Assembly: GCA_902825845.1 (NCBI GenBank)
Contig: CADECM010000019.1
Span: forward strand, 1-64,000
Length of the DNA: 64,000 nt
Source: an uncultured beta proteobacterium
GTDB lineage: Bacteria > Pseudomonadota > Gammaproteobacteria > Burkholderiales > SG8-41
Direction of reading: 5' to 3'
Positions 36,399 to 44,990 of this stretch are shown here, in pieces. Below the pieces are notes generated by a model, which saw nothing but the letters and a program-made list of their open reading frames with translations, did not search any database and had not been told where the DNA came from. A program made the translations under genes and the position numbers. How positions within the stretch are numbered: position 1 is the stretch's first letter; each line of letters begins with the position of its first letter.

Positions 36399-37736
36399 TC
36401 AGCGGGCGACAGCTGCGGGCGTCGCCGTTGTCGCCTGGTGGAGTGCATGGGGATGCCAGCCCAGGACAGCCAACAACACCAGGTATCCCGCGACGTAGGC
36501 GACGGGGATATACCAGCCATGCTTCAACCACAGACCCACCGAACGCGCTTCGGGGTACATATTCGACAGTGCTACGCCGGCGGAAGAACCGAACCAGATC
36601 ATCGATCCGCCAAAGCCCACGGCGTAGGCGAGGAATCCCCAGTCGTAACCGCCTTGCTTGATAGCCAGTGCCGTCAGCGGGATGTTATCGAACACGGATG
36701 AAATAAAGCCCAGCCCCAGGGTGGTTAGCCAGGATGCGGCCGGCAGGTGCTCGACCGGCATCATCGACGCGCACAGCACCAGCGACAGCAGAAATATCGT
36801 GCCCTTTGCAGTCTCGGGCAGCAATTCCCAGTCGGGCCGCCGGATCGGCACACTGATCAGGATGGCCACCCACACCGCCACGCCGATATACGGAAAATGA
36901 TCCGCCTTTTCGGGGGCCGTGAGGTTGATGGTGACATTGGTTGCGATGGCGGCAATCAGGATCAGCCCGACGATGCCCACGCGTTTCCAGTCGACATGCG
37001 TGTGCAGGTTGGAATTCTTGATGATAGGGGAATAGGCATGTTGTTTTTTCGCGGCAAAGTAGCCCACGATGAGCAGCGTTACCACGGCAGGCAAATAGGC
37101 TTCGATCACATCCAGCGGGGACACGCCGGCCAGCCACATCATGGTGGTTGTGGTGTCGCCTATGACACTGCCCGCACCGCCGGCATTGGATGCGGCGACT
37201 ATCCCGGCGAGAAAACCGATGTGCACCCTGGCCTTGAACAGTTGATGGGCCATGGCGCCGCCGATCAAGGCCGCGGCGATATTATCGAGGAAGCCGGAGA
37301 GCACGAAAACCATTGCCAGCAGAACAAAGCCGCCTTTCCAGTCATCGGGCAGGTATTTGGGCAGAATCACCGGGACATGACTCTTCTCGAAATGGCGGGA
37401 GAGCAGAGCGAACCCGGTGAGCAGGCAAAACAGATTGGCGAGGATCACCCATTCGTGCCCCAGGTGCGCCAAAAAGCCGGAGATGCCGGGGCCGAACTTG
37501 AAACGGGTGAAAATAATCTTGTATAGCGCGATTGAGACTGCGCCCGTTAACGCGACCTGCAGGGTGTAATGATGGAATAGCGCGACACCCAGCAGCGTGA
37601 GTGCAAACAGTATGAAATCTATCGGGATGCCGGCGATGGCGGGAAGGGCGCCGTCGCCCGCCGCGACGGCGATGTTGCTGCCGAAAACCAGCATGAGCGT
37701 AACGCCGGCGCCAATGGTTGATGGTATTTTTCTCAT
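36399..37736 (-). CDS. NhaD/citrate-family ion transporter
   Basis: A 445-residue inner-membrane protein of the ion transporter superfamily (ArsB/NhaD/CitT fold) with about twelve helices. Two re-entrant-type repeats are visible: LSGFLDNIAAALIGGAMAHQ followed by SNAGGAGSVIGDTTTTMMWL, and SSVFDNIPLTALAIKQGG followed by GSMIWFGSSAGVALSN. The DN and GD-TTTMM signatures fit NhaD-type sodium/proton antiporters. ATG 37736. A perfect intrinsic terminator ends 73 bp upstream in the same direction, so expression probably depends on read-through of a structured leader. Confidence 0.85.
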   Translation of the reverse strand: MRKIPSTIGAGVTLMLVFGSNIAVAAGDGALPAIAGIPIDFILFALTLLGVALFHHYTLQVALTGAVSIALYKIIFTRFKFGPGISGFLAHLGHEWVILANLFCLLTGFALLSRHFEKSHVPVILPKYLPDDWKGGFVLLAMVFVLSGFLDNIAAALIGGAMAHQLFKARVHIGFLAGIVAASNAGGAGSVIGDTTTTMMWLAGVSPLDVIEAYLPAVVTLLIVGYFAAKKQHAYSPIIKNSNLHTHVDWKRVGIVGLILIAAIATNVTINLTAPEKADHFPYIGVAVWVAILISVPIRRPDWELLPETAKGTIFLLSLVLCASMMPVEHLPAASWLTTLGLGFISSVFDNIPLTALAIKQGGYDWGFLAYAVGFGGSMIWFGSSAGVALSNMYPEARSVGLWLKHGWYIPVAYVAGYLVLLAVLGWHPHALHQATTATPAAVAR

Positions 37737-37809
37737 GATTTGCGCGAAGTTTGATTTGCCGCGCAATTGTATGCGTTTATACGTGGGAAGGTGTACTGCG
37801 GTGCCCGGC

Positions 37810-37836
37810 AAAAAAAATCCCCCGTAATCCGGGGGA
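37810..37836 (-). terminator. Intrinsic terminator in the leader of the ion transporter gene
   Basis: On the minus strand a seven-pair GC-rich stem (TCCCCCG paired with CGGGGGA, five-base loop) is followed by eight T residues. It lies upstream of the transporter start in the same orientation. It therefore ends either a short RNA or the transporter leader. Confidence 0.85.
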
Positions 37837-38035
37837 CAAGCGTCAATGGCATGACGCGCCTTCGAACCTCCTCGCAGGCCTTGCCGTCTTGCGCGACAGG
37901 GTCGTGTCTGCCGGCCGCTGCGCTGCCGATGAACAGTCATGCGTCAAGGCATTACGCGACCATGGTTGATTATCAAACGGCGCGATGCCTGTAGCCATAG
38001 TTAGAAACACCTACCCTGGTGTCGGGCTTTGGAGC
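37837..38035 (-). ncRNA. Candidate structured leader RNA (possible ion riboswitch)
   Basis: Just upstream of the terminator on the minus strand are two further local structures. One is a long irregular hairpin at about 37949-37989 (GGCAT, CGCG and CC paired with GG, CGCG and ATGCC, with a GTTTGATAATCAAC top). The other is a five-pair stem at about 38010-38025 (ACACC with GGTGT). A leader with several stems plus a terminator before an ion transporter gene is the classic layout of a transcription-terminating riboswitch. Class is not identified; the sodium and lithium classes are the obvious ones to test. Confidence 0.35.
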
Positions 38036-38651
38036 TCGTCCCTTGCGCTTCTATGTCATTGGCGCTTGTTCCCGGTACCCAGCTTAACGGTGCGGATGGC
38101 GCGCGCTTAGGGTGCTGACATTTCGCTTTCGAACGGCCGCAGAATGCCCGAGAATTGTCCGTAAGTGGCGCACGATATTCGCTCAGGATGGCGGCCGGCG
38201 ATTGACGATGGGCGCGGCGAAGTCGGCGTTGCAGTTGAAGCTTGCGCGGCAATCGTCGTGTCTAGCATCGTGCGAGCCTGCGAGTGCGCAAGTAGGCGGC
38301 TGCATCGCGCTAGCTGTCACGGCGCAACGCAGGGCAGGCTTGAATGAAATTTTAAAAAACCATTTAAAAACAATAATTTATGTGCATACTGTTGATGAGG
38401 CGTTGTGGCGGCGGAATCACGTCGCCTGGTCTCGTCCTGGCGCTATTCGGTTTGCACCACGCGCGACACAGGCGGTTCTGCGCGCGTCGATTTGATGGCA
38501 AACTTGCTGGCGTGAACGGTCTGCCACCTGATCTTTGCTGCGCTGCCGCGATGCGCTCCCGACCGGAGTTGTATCGATTGCCACGGGAATGCGGCGGCAC
38601 GCGTTTGTGTCAACGGATTTCCGACAGCAGCATCGCCGGTAATACGCAAGC
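38036..38651. other. Intergenic region
   Basis: About 600 bp between the leader RNA and otsB. It contains JE10 and must hold the promoter of the leader RNA and that of otsB. Short frames on both strands from 38380 to 38655 are Arg/Cys-rich and show no similarity, so no gene is called. Confidence 0.5.
38353..38382 (+). repeat. JE10, dispersed AT-rich junction element
   Basis: Core AAACAATAATTTA on the plus strand, preceded by TTTTAAAAAACCATTTAA. It lies in intergenic DNA about 270 bp before otsB. Confidence 0.6.
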
Positions 38652-39395
38652 ATGAGTGTACAGTCGCCGCCGTCATTGTCACTGGCATGGGGATTCTTCC
38701 TTGATGTCGACGGTACGCTGATCGACATCGCCAACACCCCGGACGCCGCGCGCATGGATGGCGCCCTGCTTGCGTTGATTGCGCAACTGTTCCGGGCAAG
38801 CGGTGGCGCGGTTGCGCTGATCAGCGGCCGCGCGTTGTCCGACCTGGAACCACGTCTGGGCACGTTGCGGCTGCCGCTGGCCGGGCAGCATGGCCTGGAA
38901 CGTCGCGATGCGGCCGGGCGTCTGTCGGTACGCGCCGTGTCACCGGCAGCCCTGCTGGCCATCAAGGATGCATTGGCGCCTGTTCTGGCGCGCCACGCGG
39001 GATTGTTGCTGGAAGACAAGGGGTTGACACTGGCATTGCATTACCGGCGGGCGCCGCATTTGGCGGCGTACGCGCTGCGCCTGATGCGGCGGCTCGCGGC
39101 GAATGCCGACGCGGGACTTGAAATACAACGCGGCAAGTGCGTGGCGGAAATCAAGCCGTCTGGCATCGACAAAGGCAGGGCAGTGGCCGAGTATCTGACG
39201 GAGCCGCCCTTCCGCGGACGCCGTCCGGTTTTCATCGGTGACGATATCACCGATGAACATGGTCTTGCCGAGGTGAACCGGCTGGACGGCATTTCGATCA
39301 AGGTGGGCAACGGTCCAAGTTGTGCCCGCTTTCGGCTGCGCGATGTCGCCGCCGTACGGCGCTGGCTTGGTGCTGCAACAAAAGGAACATCGTGA
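38652..39395 (+). CDS. otsB: Trehalose-6-phosphate phosphatase
   Basis: A 247-residue HAD-family phosphatase. The catalytic motif FFLDVDGTLIDIANTPDAA has both Asp residues (DVDGT), ISGR is motif II, and GDDITDEHGL is the Mg-binding motif. GQHGLERRDAAG is specific to the OtsB group. It removes phosphate from trehalose 6-phosphate. Its stop overlaps the next start (GTGA). The usual third gene otsA is not found after it. Confidence 0.92.
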   Translation: MSVQSPPSLSLAWGFFLDVDGTLIDIANTPDAARMDGALLALIAQLFRASGGAVALISGRALSDLEPRLGTLRLPLAGQHGLERRDAAGRLSVRAVSPAALLAIKDALAPVLARHAGLLLEDKGLTLALHYRRAPHLAAYALRLMRRLAANADAGLEIQRGKCVAEIKPSGIDKGRAVAEYLTEPPFRGRRPVFIGDDITDEHGLAEVNRLDGISIKVGNGPSCARFRLRDVAAVRRWLGAATKGTS

Positions 39396-41170
39396 AAACC
39401 CTGGACTTGGCACTGATTGGCAATTGCACCATCGGCGCGCTGGTCGATGCGCGCGCGAACATCGTGTGGAGCTGTTTTCCGCGATTCGATGGCGATCCCG
39501 TATTCTGTTCGCTGCTCAGGGATCACGGCGATTCCGGGTTTTACGCGATCGATCTCGCCGACTATCAGCGGTCAGAACAGCATTACGTTGATAACACGGC
39601 GATATTGGTTACCTGCCTTTATGATCGTCATGGCGGCGCGGTTGAGATTACGGACTACGCCCCGCGCTTCGGCCAATACGGGCGCATGTTCCGGCCGATG
39701 ACGCTGGTGCGCCGTGTGCGGCGGATTTGCGGCAGTCCGCGGTTGACGGTGCGCCTGCGTCCAGCGTGCGCCAACGGGGAAGGCCGGCCGGAGATCACCC
39801 ACGGCAGCAATCACGTTCGCTACGTCGGATCCACGCTTACGCTGAGGCTCACCACGGACGCTTCATTGACGGCATTATTGCAGGAGACGCCATTTTTTCT
39901 GGAAGACACGATTACGCTGTTGTTGGGCGCGGACGAAAGCGTGCATGAGGCCGTCGGCGAGGTGGGACGCCGGTTTCTCGAGGAAACCACGCAGTACTGG
40001 CGCGAATGGGTGCGCGTGCTGGCGATCCCGTTCGAATGGCAGGAGGCGGTGATTCGCGCGACCATCACGCTCAAGCTCAATACCTATGACGACACCGGCG
40101 CGATCATTGCCGCCATGACCACATCGATCCCGGAAGCGGCGGACAGCGGACGCAACTGGGATTATCGTTACTGCTGGTTGCGCGATGCCTATTTTGTGGT
40201 GAATGCGCTGACGCGACTGGGGGCAACCCGCACGCTGGAGCGCTACCTGGGCTACATCGTGAACATTGCCGCCAGTGCCGGCGGCGGGCCGTTGCAACCG
40301 GTTTACGGCATCGATGGGCGCGCCAGTCTGCACGAAACGGAAGTCCCGGCGCTGCCGGGCTATCGCGGCATGGGACCGGTTCGCATCGGCAATCAGGCGT
40401 TCCGTCAGGTGCAGCACGACGTGTATGGACTGACCGTACTGGCCGCAACGCACATGTTTTTCGACCAGCGCCTGACGCGGCGCGGCGACGAAGCGTTGTT
40501 CCAGCGTCTTGAACCGCTGGGCGAACTGGCGCGCGCGTCCCACGACCAGCCGGACGCCGGATTGTGGGAATTGCGCGGCAGCGCACGCGTGCACACCTTT
40601 TCCTCGGTGATGTGCTGGGCCGCATGCGATCGTCTGGGCCTGATCGCCCGGCGTTTGGGACTGGCAGGGCGTGCGGCTTACTGGCAGGCGCAGGCGGGCG
40701 CCATTCACGAAACCATTTGCCGCCGCGCGTGGAATGAAACGCGCGGCACTTTTGTTTCCACATTCGGCGGCGACGCGATGGACGCGAGCCTGCTGCTGCT
40801 GGCGGAGGTGGGTTTTCTCAATGCCGGGGATCCCCGCTTTGCCGCGACCGTCGCGGCCGTCGAACGCGATTTGCGCCGCGGCGATTTTATCTTCCGCTAC
40901 ATTGAGAAGGATGATTTTGGAGAGCCGGAGAACGCTTTTCTCGTCTGCACCTTCTGGTATATCAATGCGCTGGCCACCCTCGATCGCCGCGCGGAGGCGC
41001 GTGTGCTGTTCGAGAAGTTACTGGCCTGCCGCAACGCGCATGGCATGCTGGCGGAACATATTGATCCGAAGAGTGGCGAGCAGTGGGGCAATTTCGCGCA
41101 AACCTACAGCATGGTAGGCCTGATCAACGCCGCGATTCGCTTGTCGATAGGCTGGGACGAGGCGTTCTGA
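39392..41170 (+). CDS. Glycoside hydrolase family 15 (glucoamylase/trehalase-like)
   Basis: A 592-residue cytosolic enzyme. An N-terminal beta-sandwich (LALIGNCTIGALVDARANIV, about residues 1-240) leads to an (alpha/alpha)6 barrel with SGRNWDYRYCWLRDAYFVV holding the catalytic-site Trp/Asp and Arg. The second acid region is near EHIDPKSGEQWGNFAQTYSM. GTG 39392 overlaps the otsB stop. Relatives split alpha-glucans or trehalose and often sit in otsB-GH15-otsA runs; the partner here suggests trehalose metabolism. Confidence 0.88.
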   Translation: MKTLDLALIGNCTIGALVDARANIVWSCFPRFDGDPVFCSLLRDHGDSGFYAIDLADYQRSEQHYVDNTAILVTCLYDRHGGAVEITDYAPRFGQYGRMFRPMTLVRRVRRICGSPRLTVRLRPACANGEGRPEITHGSNHVRYVGSTLTLRLTTDASLTALLQETPFFLEDTITLLLGADESVHEAVGEVGRRFLEETTQYWREWVRVLAIPFEWQEAVIRATITLKLNTYDDTGAIIAAMTTSIPEAADSGRNWDYRYCWLRDAYFVVNALTRLGATRTLERYLGYIVNIAASAGGGPLQPVYGIDGRASLHETEVPALPGYRGMGPVRIGNQAFRQVQHDVYGLTVLAATHMFFDQRLTRRGDEALFQRLEPLGELARASHDQPDAGLWELRGSARVHTFSSVMCWAACDRLGLIARRLGLAGRAAYWQAQAGAIHETICRRAWNETRGTFVSTFGGDAMDASLLLLAEVGFLNAGDPRFAATVAAVERDLRRGDFIFRYIEKDDFGEPENAFLVCTFWYINALATLDRRAEARVLFEKLLACRNAHGMLAEHIDPKSGEQWGNFAQTYSMVGLINAAIRLSIGWDEAF

Positions 41171-41215
41171 GTGGTTACTGAGCGGCCGCCGCGCACGACG
41201 CGAGCCACCGCGGAA

Positions 41216-41441
41216 CTATTGAATCCGGATGTTTGCCGCGCGAATCACCCGGGCATATTTTTCCGTGTCCTGCCGCAGTTTTGTCGACAGCTCGGCGGGA
41301 CTGCTGGCCACGGGTTCCAGCGCCTCCCGCGGATAGAATGCCCTGATTTCAGGTGTACTGAGCGCACTGCGTATTTCCCCATTGAGCTTGCTCACCATCG
41401 CCTGCGGCGTGCCGGCCGGGAAGAACATGGCGTACCAATTG
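41216..41441 (-). pseudogene. C-terminal fragment of a Bug/TctC binding protein cut by IS30
   Basis: On the minus strand the frame enters from the IS end as NWYAMFFPAGTPQAMVSKLN and continues to AELSTKLRQDTEKYARVIR before the stop at 41216. This is the last quarter of a Bug protein (the PAGTP motif and the final helix). The N-terminal three quarters are not present on the far side of the IS, so a deletion accompanied or followed the insertion. Confidence 0.85.
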
Positions 41442-42592
41442 TCGGTTTCAAAGCCGCACTTTCAAGGGGCGCGCTCAAACCCCAAGTACAACGATTTCAG
41501 GAGAAAATGTTGCATGGGAAAATTCTACGCGCAGTTGAGCATTGAAGAGCGAACGATGATACAAACGCAGTTGGCGATGGGAATCAAGGCATCGGTCATT
41601 GCCCGCGTGTTGGGGCGCCGTGCTTCGACGTTGTCGCGTGAACTTCATCGTAATGGTTGGGTTTGTCCGAAAGCGCCTCGTGGTCCTGGGCGGCCTGCAG
41701 TGGCGGGAGGTTACCGAGCCGAAGCAGCCCATATGCGAGCCCGTGATTGCATCGTCACGCCACGGGTGAAGCGACGGTTGTATCCTGGAAGTGCACTGTG
41801 GGATGAGGTCATGCATTATTTGAAACGACGCTACTCGCCCGAACAGATCGCTGGCACACTCGCCCTTGTGCATGCGCAGACTCCCTCGTTGCAGGTATCT
41901 CACGAAACCATCTATACCGCGATCTACGCCATGCCGCGTGGCGAGTTGCGCACGGAGGTGATTGGTTGGCTGCGTTTTGGTCATGCCAAGCGCCGTCCTC
42001 GAACCCGTGGCGACGACCGACGAGGCCGGATTCCAGATAGGGTGAGCATTCACGATCGCCCACCCGAAATTGACGAACGGCTGGTGCCGGGACATTGGGA
42101 AGGCGATTTGATCAAGGGGGCGCGCAACGCCTCGGCCGTGGGTACGCTGGTGGAGCGCACCACATTGTTCACGGTGCTTTCGCGCACGGATGACGGCGGT
42201 GCCGAGGCGGCATTGAGCGGGTTCAGTCTTGTGCTCAATCGCATTGACGCTCAAAGGCGACTTTCTTTGACATACGATCAAGGTCGCGAAATGGCAATGC
42301 ACTCGCAACTGACGCAAGCCACGGGCGTGAAGGTCTACTTTGCTGATCCGCACAGCCCCTGGCAACGCGGCATCAACGAGAACACGAATGGCTTGTTGCG
42401 GCAGTATTTGCCCAAGGGTACTGACTTGAGTGGGTTCACACACAAAAAACTTGACGAGATTGCTTGGGAGCTCAGTACGCGGCCTCGAAAATGGTTGGGA
42501 TTTCGCTGCCCCGCCGAATTGTTTACACCAGATGCATTCGATTTCAGGAAACATCACGCTTCACTTTTTGCATTTGGTCATTGAAACCGCCA
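41442..42592 (+). mobile_element. IS30-family insertion sequence
   Basis: An element of about 1.15 kb holding one transposase. Imperfect terminal inverted repeats are visible: left end TGTCGGTTTCAAAG, right end (read inward) TGGCGGTTTCAATG, 12 of 14 equal. No clear target duplication was found. It lies in the remains of a Bug gene and about 40 bp from a 38-bp palindrome; IS30 relatives favour palindromic targets. Confidence 0.85.
41514..42584 (+). CDS. IS30-family transposase
   Basis: A 356-residue transposase. An N-terminal HTH (LSIEERTMIQTQLAMGIKAS, then VLGRRASTLSRELHRNG) is followed by the DDE catalytic core: first Asp in HWEGDLIKGARN, second in TYDQGREMA and Glu in GINENTNGLLRQYLPKG. 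Start ATG 41514 (MGKFYAQLS) follows an AGGAG site. The frame is intact, so the element may be active. It inserts at or near palindromic targets by family. Confidence 0.93.
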   Translation: MGKFYAQLSIEERTMIQTQLAMGIKASVIARVLGRRASTLSRELHRNGWVCPKAPRGPGRPAVAGGYRAEAAHMRARDCIVTPRVKRRLYPGSALWDEVMHYLKRRYSPEQIAGTLALVHAQTPSLQVSHETIYTAIYAMPRGELRTEVIGWLRFGHAKRRPRTRGDDRRGRIPDRVSIHDRPPEIDERLVPGHWEGDLIKGARNASAVGTLVERTTLFTVLSRTDDGGAEAALSGFSLVLNRIDAQRRLSLTYDQGREMAMHSQLTQATGVKVYFADPHSPWQRGINENTNGLLRQYLPKGTDLSGFTHKKLDEIAWELSTRPRKWLGFRCPAELFTPDAFDFRKHHASLFAFGH

Positions 42593-42630
42593 TTAATTAA
42601 AACGCCATCAGTGACGGTTTAATCAAAACA

Positions 42631-42668
42631 TACATCGTAATACGTCATTAATGGCGTATTACGATGTA
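42631..42668. repeat. 38-bp near-perfect palindrome
   Basis: TACATCGTAATACG pairs with CGTATTACGATGTA around a CATTAATG centre that is itself symmetric; only one central pair is T-G. It lies 39 bp from the right end of the IS30 copy and 30 bp after the Bug stop on the minus strand. It may act as a terminator hairpin of that Bug gene, a cruciform, or an IS30 target hot spot. No long T run follows on either strand. Confidence 0.8.
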
Positions 42669-42672
42669 ATGT

Positions 42673-42703
42673 GTAACTTATTGTTTTTAAATGATATTTT
42701 ATT
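42673..42703 (-). repeat. JE11, dispersed AT-rich junction element
   Basis: Core AAACAATAAGTTA on the minus strand with ATATCATTTAA on its 5' side. It supplies the TAA stop of the Bug gene that ends at 42699 and lies between that gene and the palindrome. Confidence 0.7.
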
Positions 42704-43670
42704 CAACCTGGATCTTCGCCGCACGCGCCACCGCGCCCCATTTTTTCATTTCCGCGCGGATCAGCGTGGCGAAGTTCTCCGGCGTATCGGGCATGGGCAC
42801 GGTGCCGTTGGTGAGGAGTTTGTCGACCGCGTCTTTGGCCTTCAGGCCTTCGTTGATTTCGCGGTTGAGTTTGTTCACCACGTCAGCGGGCATCTTGGCG
42901 GGGCCGACGATGCCGGCCCACGAATAGGCTTCAAAGCCGGGCAGGCCGCTTTCGGCGATGGTGGGGAATTCCGGCTGCGACGGCAGGCGCTTGGCATTGC
43001 CGATGCCCAGCGCGCGCATCTTGCCGGCGCGCACATGGCCGAGCGTGGGCGGAATGCTGGAGAACATCAGTTGCACCTCGCCCGCGCGCAGGGCGATCGC
43101 GGTGGGGCCGCTGCCCTTGTACGGCACGTGAATCACGTTGATTTTCGCCATGGTCTTGAACAGCTCCAGCGCGAGATGGTCGGAGTTGCCCGTTCCCGAC
43201 GACGCCGCGGCGAGTTCGCCGGGACGCGAGCGGGCGAGCGCGATCAGTTCCTTGACGTTGGTCGCCGGCAACGAGGGGTGGGTCAGCAGCATCAGCGGAA
43301 AATCCACGCCGCGCGCGATCATGCTGAAGTCGCGCATGGTGTCATAGGGCAACTTGCGGTAGACAAACGGGTTCACCGCCAGCGGGCCGGCGGAAGCGCT
43401 GCAGATGGTGTAGCCGTCGGGCGGCGCCTGCATCAGCAGTTGCAGGCCGATGATGCCGTTGGAGCCGCCGCGGTTATCGACGACGACCTGCTGGCCGACG
43501 CGCTCCGACAGCTTCTGCGCGATGATGCGCCCCATGAAGTCAGTGCCGCCGCCGGCGGGGAACACCACGATCATGCGGATGGCTTTGTTGGGAAAGGCCT
43601 GCGCGGCCGCCTGCAGGGGCAGTGCGGTGGCAACGGCCAGCAGCGCGGCACGCGTTATGGTTGTATTCAT
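42699..43670 (-). CDS. Bug/TctC binding protein next to D-tartrate dehydratase
   Basis: A 323-residue periplasmic binding protein with a signal peptide (ALLAVATALPLQAAAQA) and the family run FPNKAIRMIVVFPAGGGTDF, DNRGGSNGIIGLQLLMQAPP, VPYKGSGPTAIALRAGEV and GPAKMPADVVNKLNREI. It diverges from the D-tartrate dehydratase gene with 140 bp between, so it may capture tartrate or a related hydroxy-diacid; this ligand is inferred from context only. Its stop codon is part of JE11. Confidence 0.9.
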   Translation of the reverse strand: MNTTITRAALLAVATALPLQAAAQAFPNKAIRMIVVFPAGGGTDFMGRIIAQKLSERVGQQVVVDNRGGSNGIIGLQLLMQAPPDGYTICSASAGPLAVNPFVYRKLPYDTMRDFSMIARGVDFPLMLLTHPSLPATNVKELIALARSRPGELAAASSGTGNSDHLALELFKTMAKINVIHVPYKGSGPTAIALRAGEVQLMFSSIPPTLGHVRAGKMRALGIGNAKRLPSQPEFPTIAESGLPGFEAYSWAGIVGPAKMPADVVNKLNREINEGLKAKDAVDKLLTNGTVPMPDTPENFATLIRAEMKKWGAVARAAKIQVE

Positions 43671-43810
43671 GATGATTCCTCCTCTGGATTGCCGCGCACT
43701 TTCTCCGAATCGGCGGGCGCTGTCAATCGCGGGGCCTGCCAGTTGCGCTCGCGTGACGCGTTGCGCGTGCTCGGCTAAACTGGCGCACTCACTCTGAAAG
43801 CCACGCCATC

Positions 43811-44977
43811 ATGCGCATCACCGCCATCCACTCCGCCGCTGCGCCCATCGCCTCCGGAATCCGTAACGCCTACATCGATTTTTCGAAAATGAACGCGAGC
43901 GTTGTGGCGGTGGTCACCGACGTCATTCGCGAGGGCAAGCCGGTGGTGGGGTTTGGCTTCAATTCGAATGGACGCTATGCGCAGCGCGGCTTGCTTGCCG
44001 AGCGATTTATTCCGCGCCTGATGGAGGCCGACCCCCGCTCGCTGCGCAACGAGGCGGGTGACAATCTCGATCCGCATCGCATCTGGGCGACGATGTTTGC
44101 CAACGAAAAGCCCGGCGGCCACGGCGAACGTTCGGTGGCCATCGGCACCGTCGACATGGCGGTGTGGGACGCGGTGGCGAAGATTGAGGGCAAGCCGCTG
44201 TATCGCCTGCTGGCCGAGCGCTACAACGGTGGCAAGGTGGACAACAAGGTGTTCGTGTATGCGGCGGGCGGCTACTACTATCCGGGCAAGGACCTCACCG
44301 CGCTGCAGGACGAGATGAAAAAATATCTCGATCTCGGCTATTCGGTGGTGAAGATGAAAATCGGCGGTGATTCATTGTCCGACGACATGAAGCGCATCGA
44401 AGCGGTAATCAAGATTGCGGGCGCGGGCAAGAATGTGGCGGTCGACGCCAACGGGCGCTTTGATCTGAAAACCGCGGTCGAATACGCCAAAGCGCTCGAA
44501 CCGTACGGTCTGTTCTGGTACGAGGAGGCGGGCGATCCGCTCGACTATCAATTGCAGGCCGAACTGGCGCAGCATTACAAACACCCGATGGCCACCGGCG
44601 AGAATCTGTTTTCGATGCAGGACGCGCGCAATCTGATCCGTCACGGTGGCATGCGCGCCGACCGCGACTGGCTGCAGTTCGACTGCGCGCTGTCCTACGG
44701 GCTGGTGGAATATCTGCGCACGCTCGACATGCTCAAACAAAACGGCTGGTCGCCGCGCCGCTGCTGCCCGCACGGCGGGCACCAGATGTCGCTCAATATC
44801 GCGGCGGGGCTGGGGCTGGGCGGCAACGAATCCTATCCCGATGTGTTTCAGCCGTTCGGCGGCTTTGCCGACAACACGCCGGTGGTGAACGGCCATGTCA
44901 CGATGCCGGATATTCCCGGCGTCGGCTTCGAGGCCAAGTCGAAATTGTATGCGGTGATGCGCCGCCTGCTGAACTGA
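43811..44977 (+). CDS. tarD: D(-)-tartrate dehydratase (enolase superfamily)
   Basis: A 388-residue enolase-superfamily enzyme. It matches D-tartrate dehydratase closely in its diagnostic segments: SGIRNAYIDFSKMNASVVAV, GFNSNGRYAQRGLL, EKPGGHGERSVAIGTVDMAV, the Lys-x-Lys base in VKMKIGG, metal ligands in VAVDANGRF, WYEEAGDP and ATGEN, and the catalytic His in CPHGGHQMSLNIAAGLGLGG. It dehydrates D-tartrate to oxaloacetate. ATG 43811. The adjacent divergent Bug gene may be its uptake partner. Confidence 0.92.
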   Translation: MRITAIHSAAAPIASGIRNAYIDFSKMNASVVAVVTDVIREGKPVVGFGFNSNGRYAQRGLLAERFIPRLMEADPRSLRNEAGDNLDPHRIWATMFANEKPGGHGERSVAIGTVDMAVWDAVAKIEGKPLYRLLAERYNGGKVDNKVFVYAAGGYYYPGKDLTALQDEMKKYLDLGYSVVKMKIGGDSLSDDMKRIEAVIKIAGAGKNVAVDANGRFDLKTAVEYAKALEPYGLFWYEEAGDPLDYQLQAELAQHYKHPMATGENLFSMQDARNLIRHGGMRADRDWLQFDCALSYGLVEYLRTLDMLKQNGWSPRRCCPHGGHQMSLNIAAGLGLGGNESYPDVFQPFGGFADNTPVVNGHVTMPDIPGVGFEAKSKLYAVMRRLLN

Positions 44978-44990
44978 CGGTGCGCCGGGC

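Noticed and set aside
37855..37885. T-loop-like sequence GGTTCGAAGGC on the minus strand, suggesting a tRNA or tmRNA end
   Set aside because: The five bases on either side do not pair as a T arm and no acceptor stem or CCA end is present.
37963..37977. TTGATTATCAA as a possible FNR box
   Set aside because: The spacer is one base instead of four; it forms the top of the leader hairpin instead.
38380..38655. Overlapping small frames on both strands before otsB
   Set aside because: Arg/Cys-rich with no similarity, no ribosome site and no coding signature.
41439..42598. AATT as a target-site duplication of the IS30 copy
   Set aside because: The AATT pairs do not sit at equal distances from the two inverted repeats, so they cannot be the duplication.
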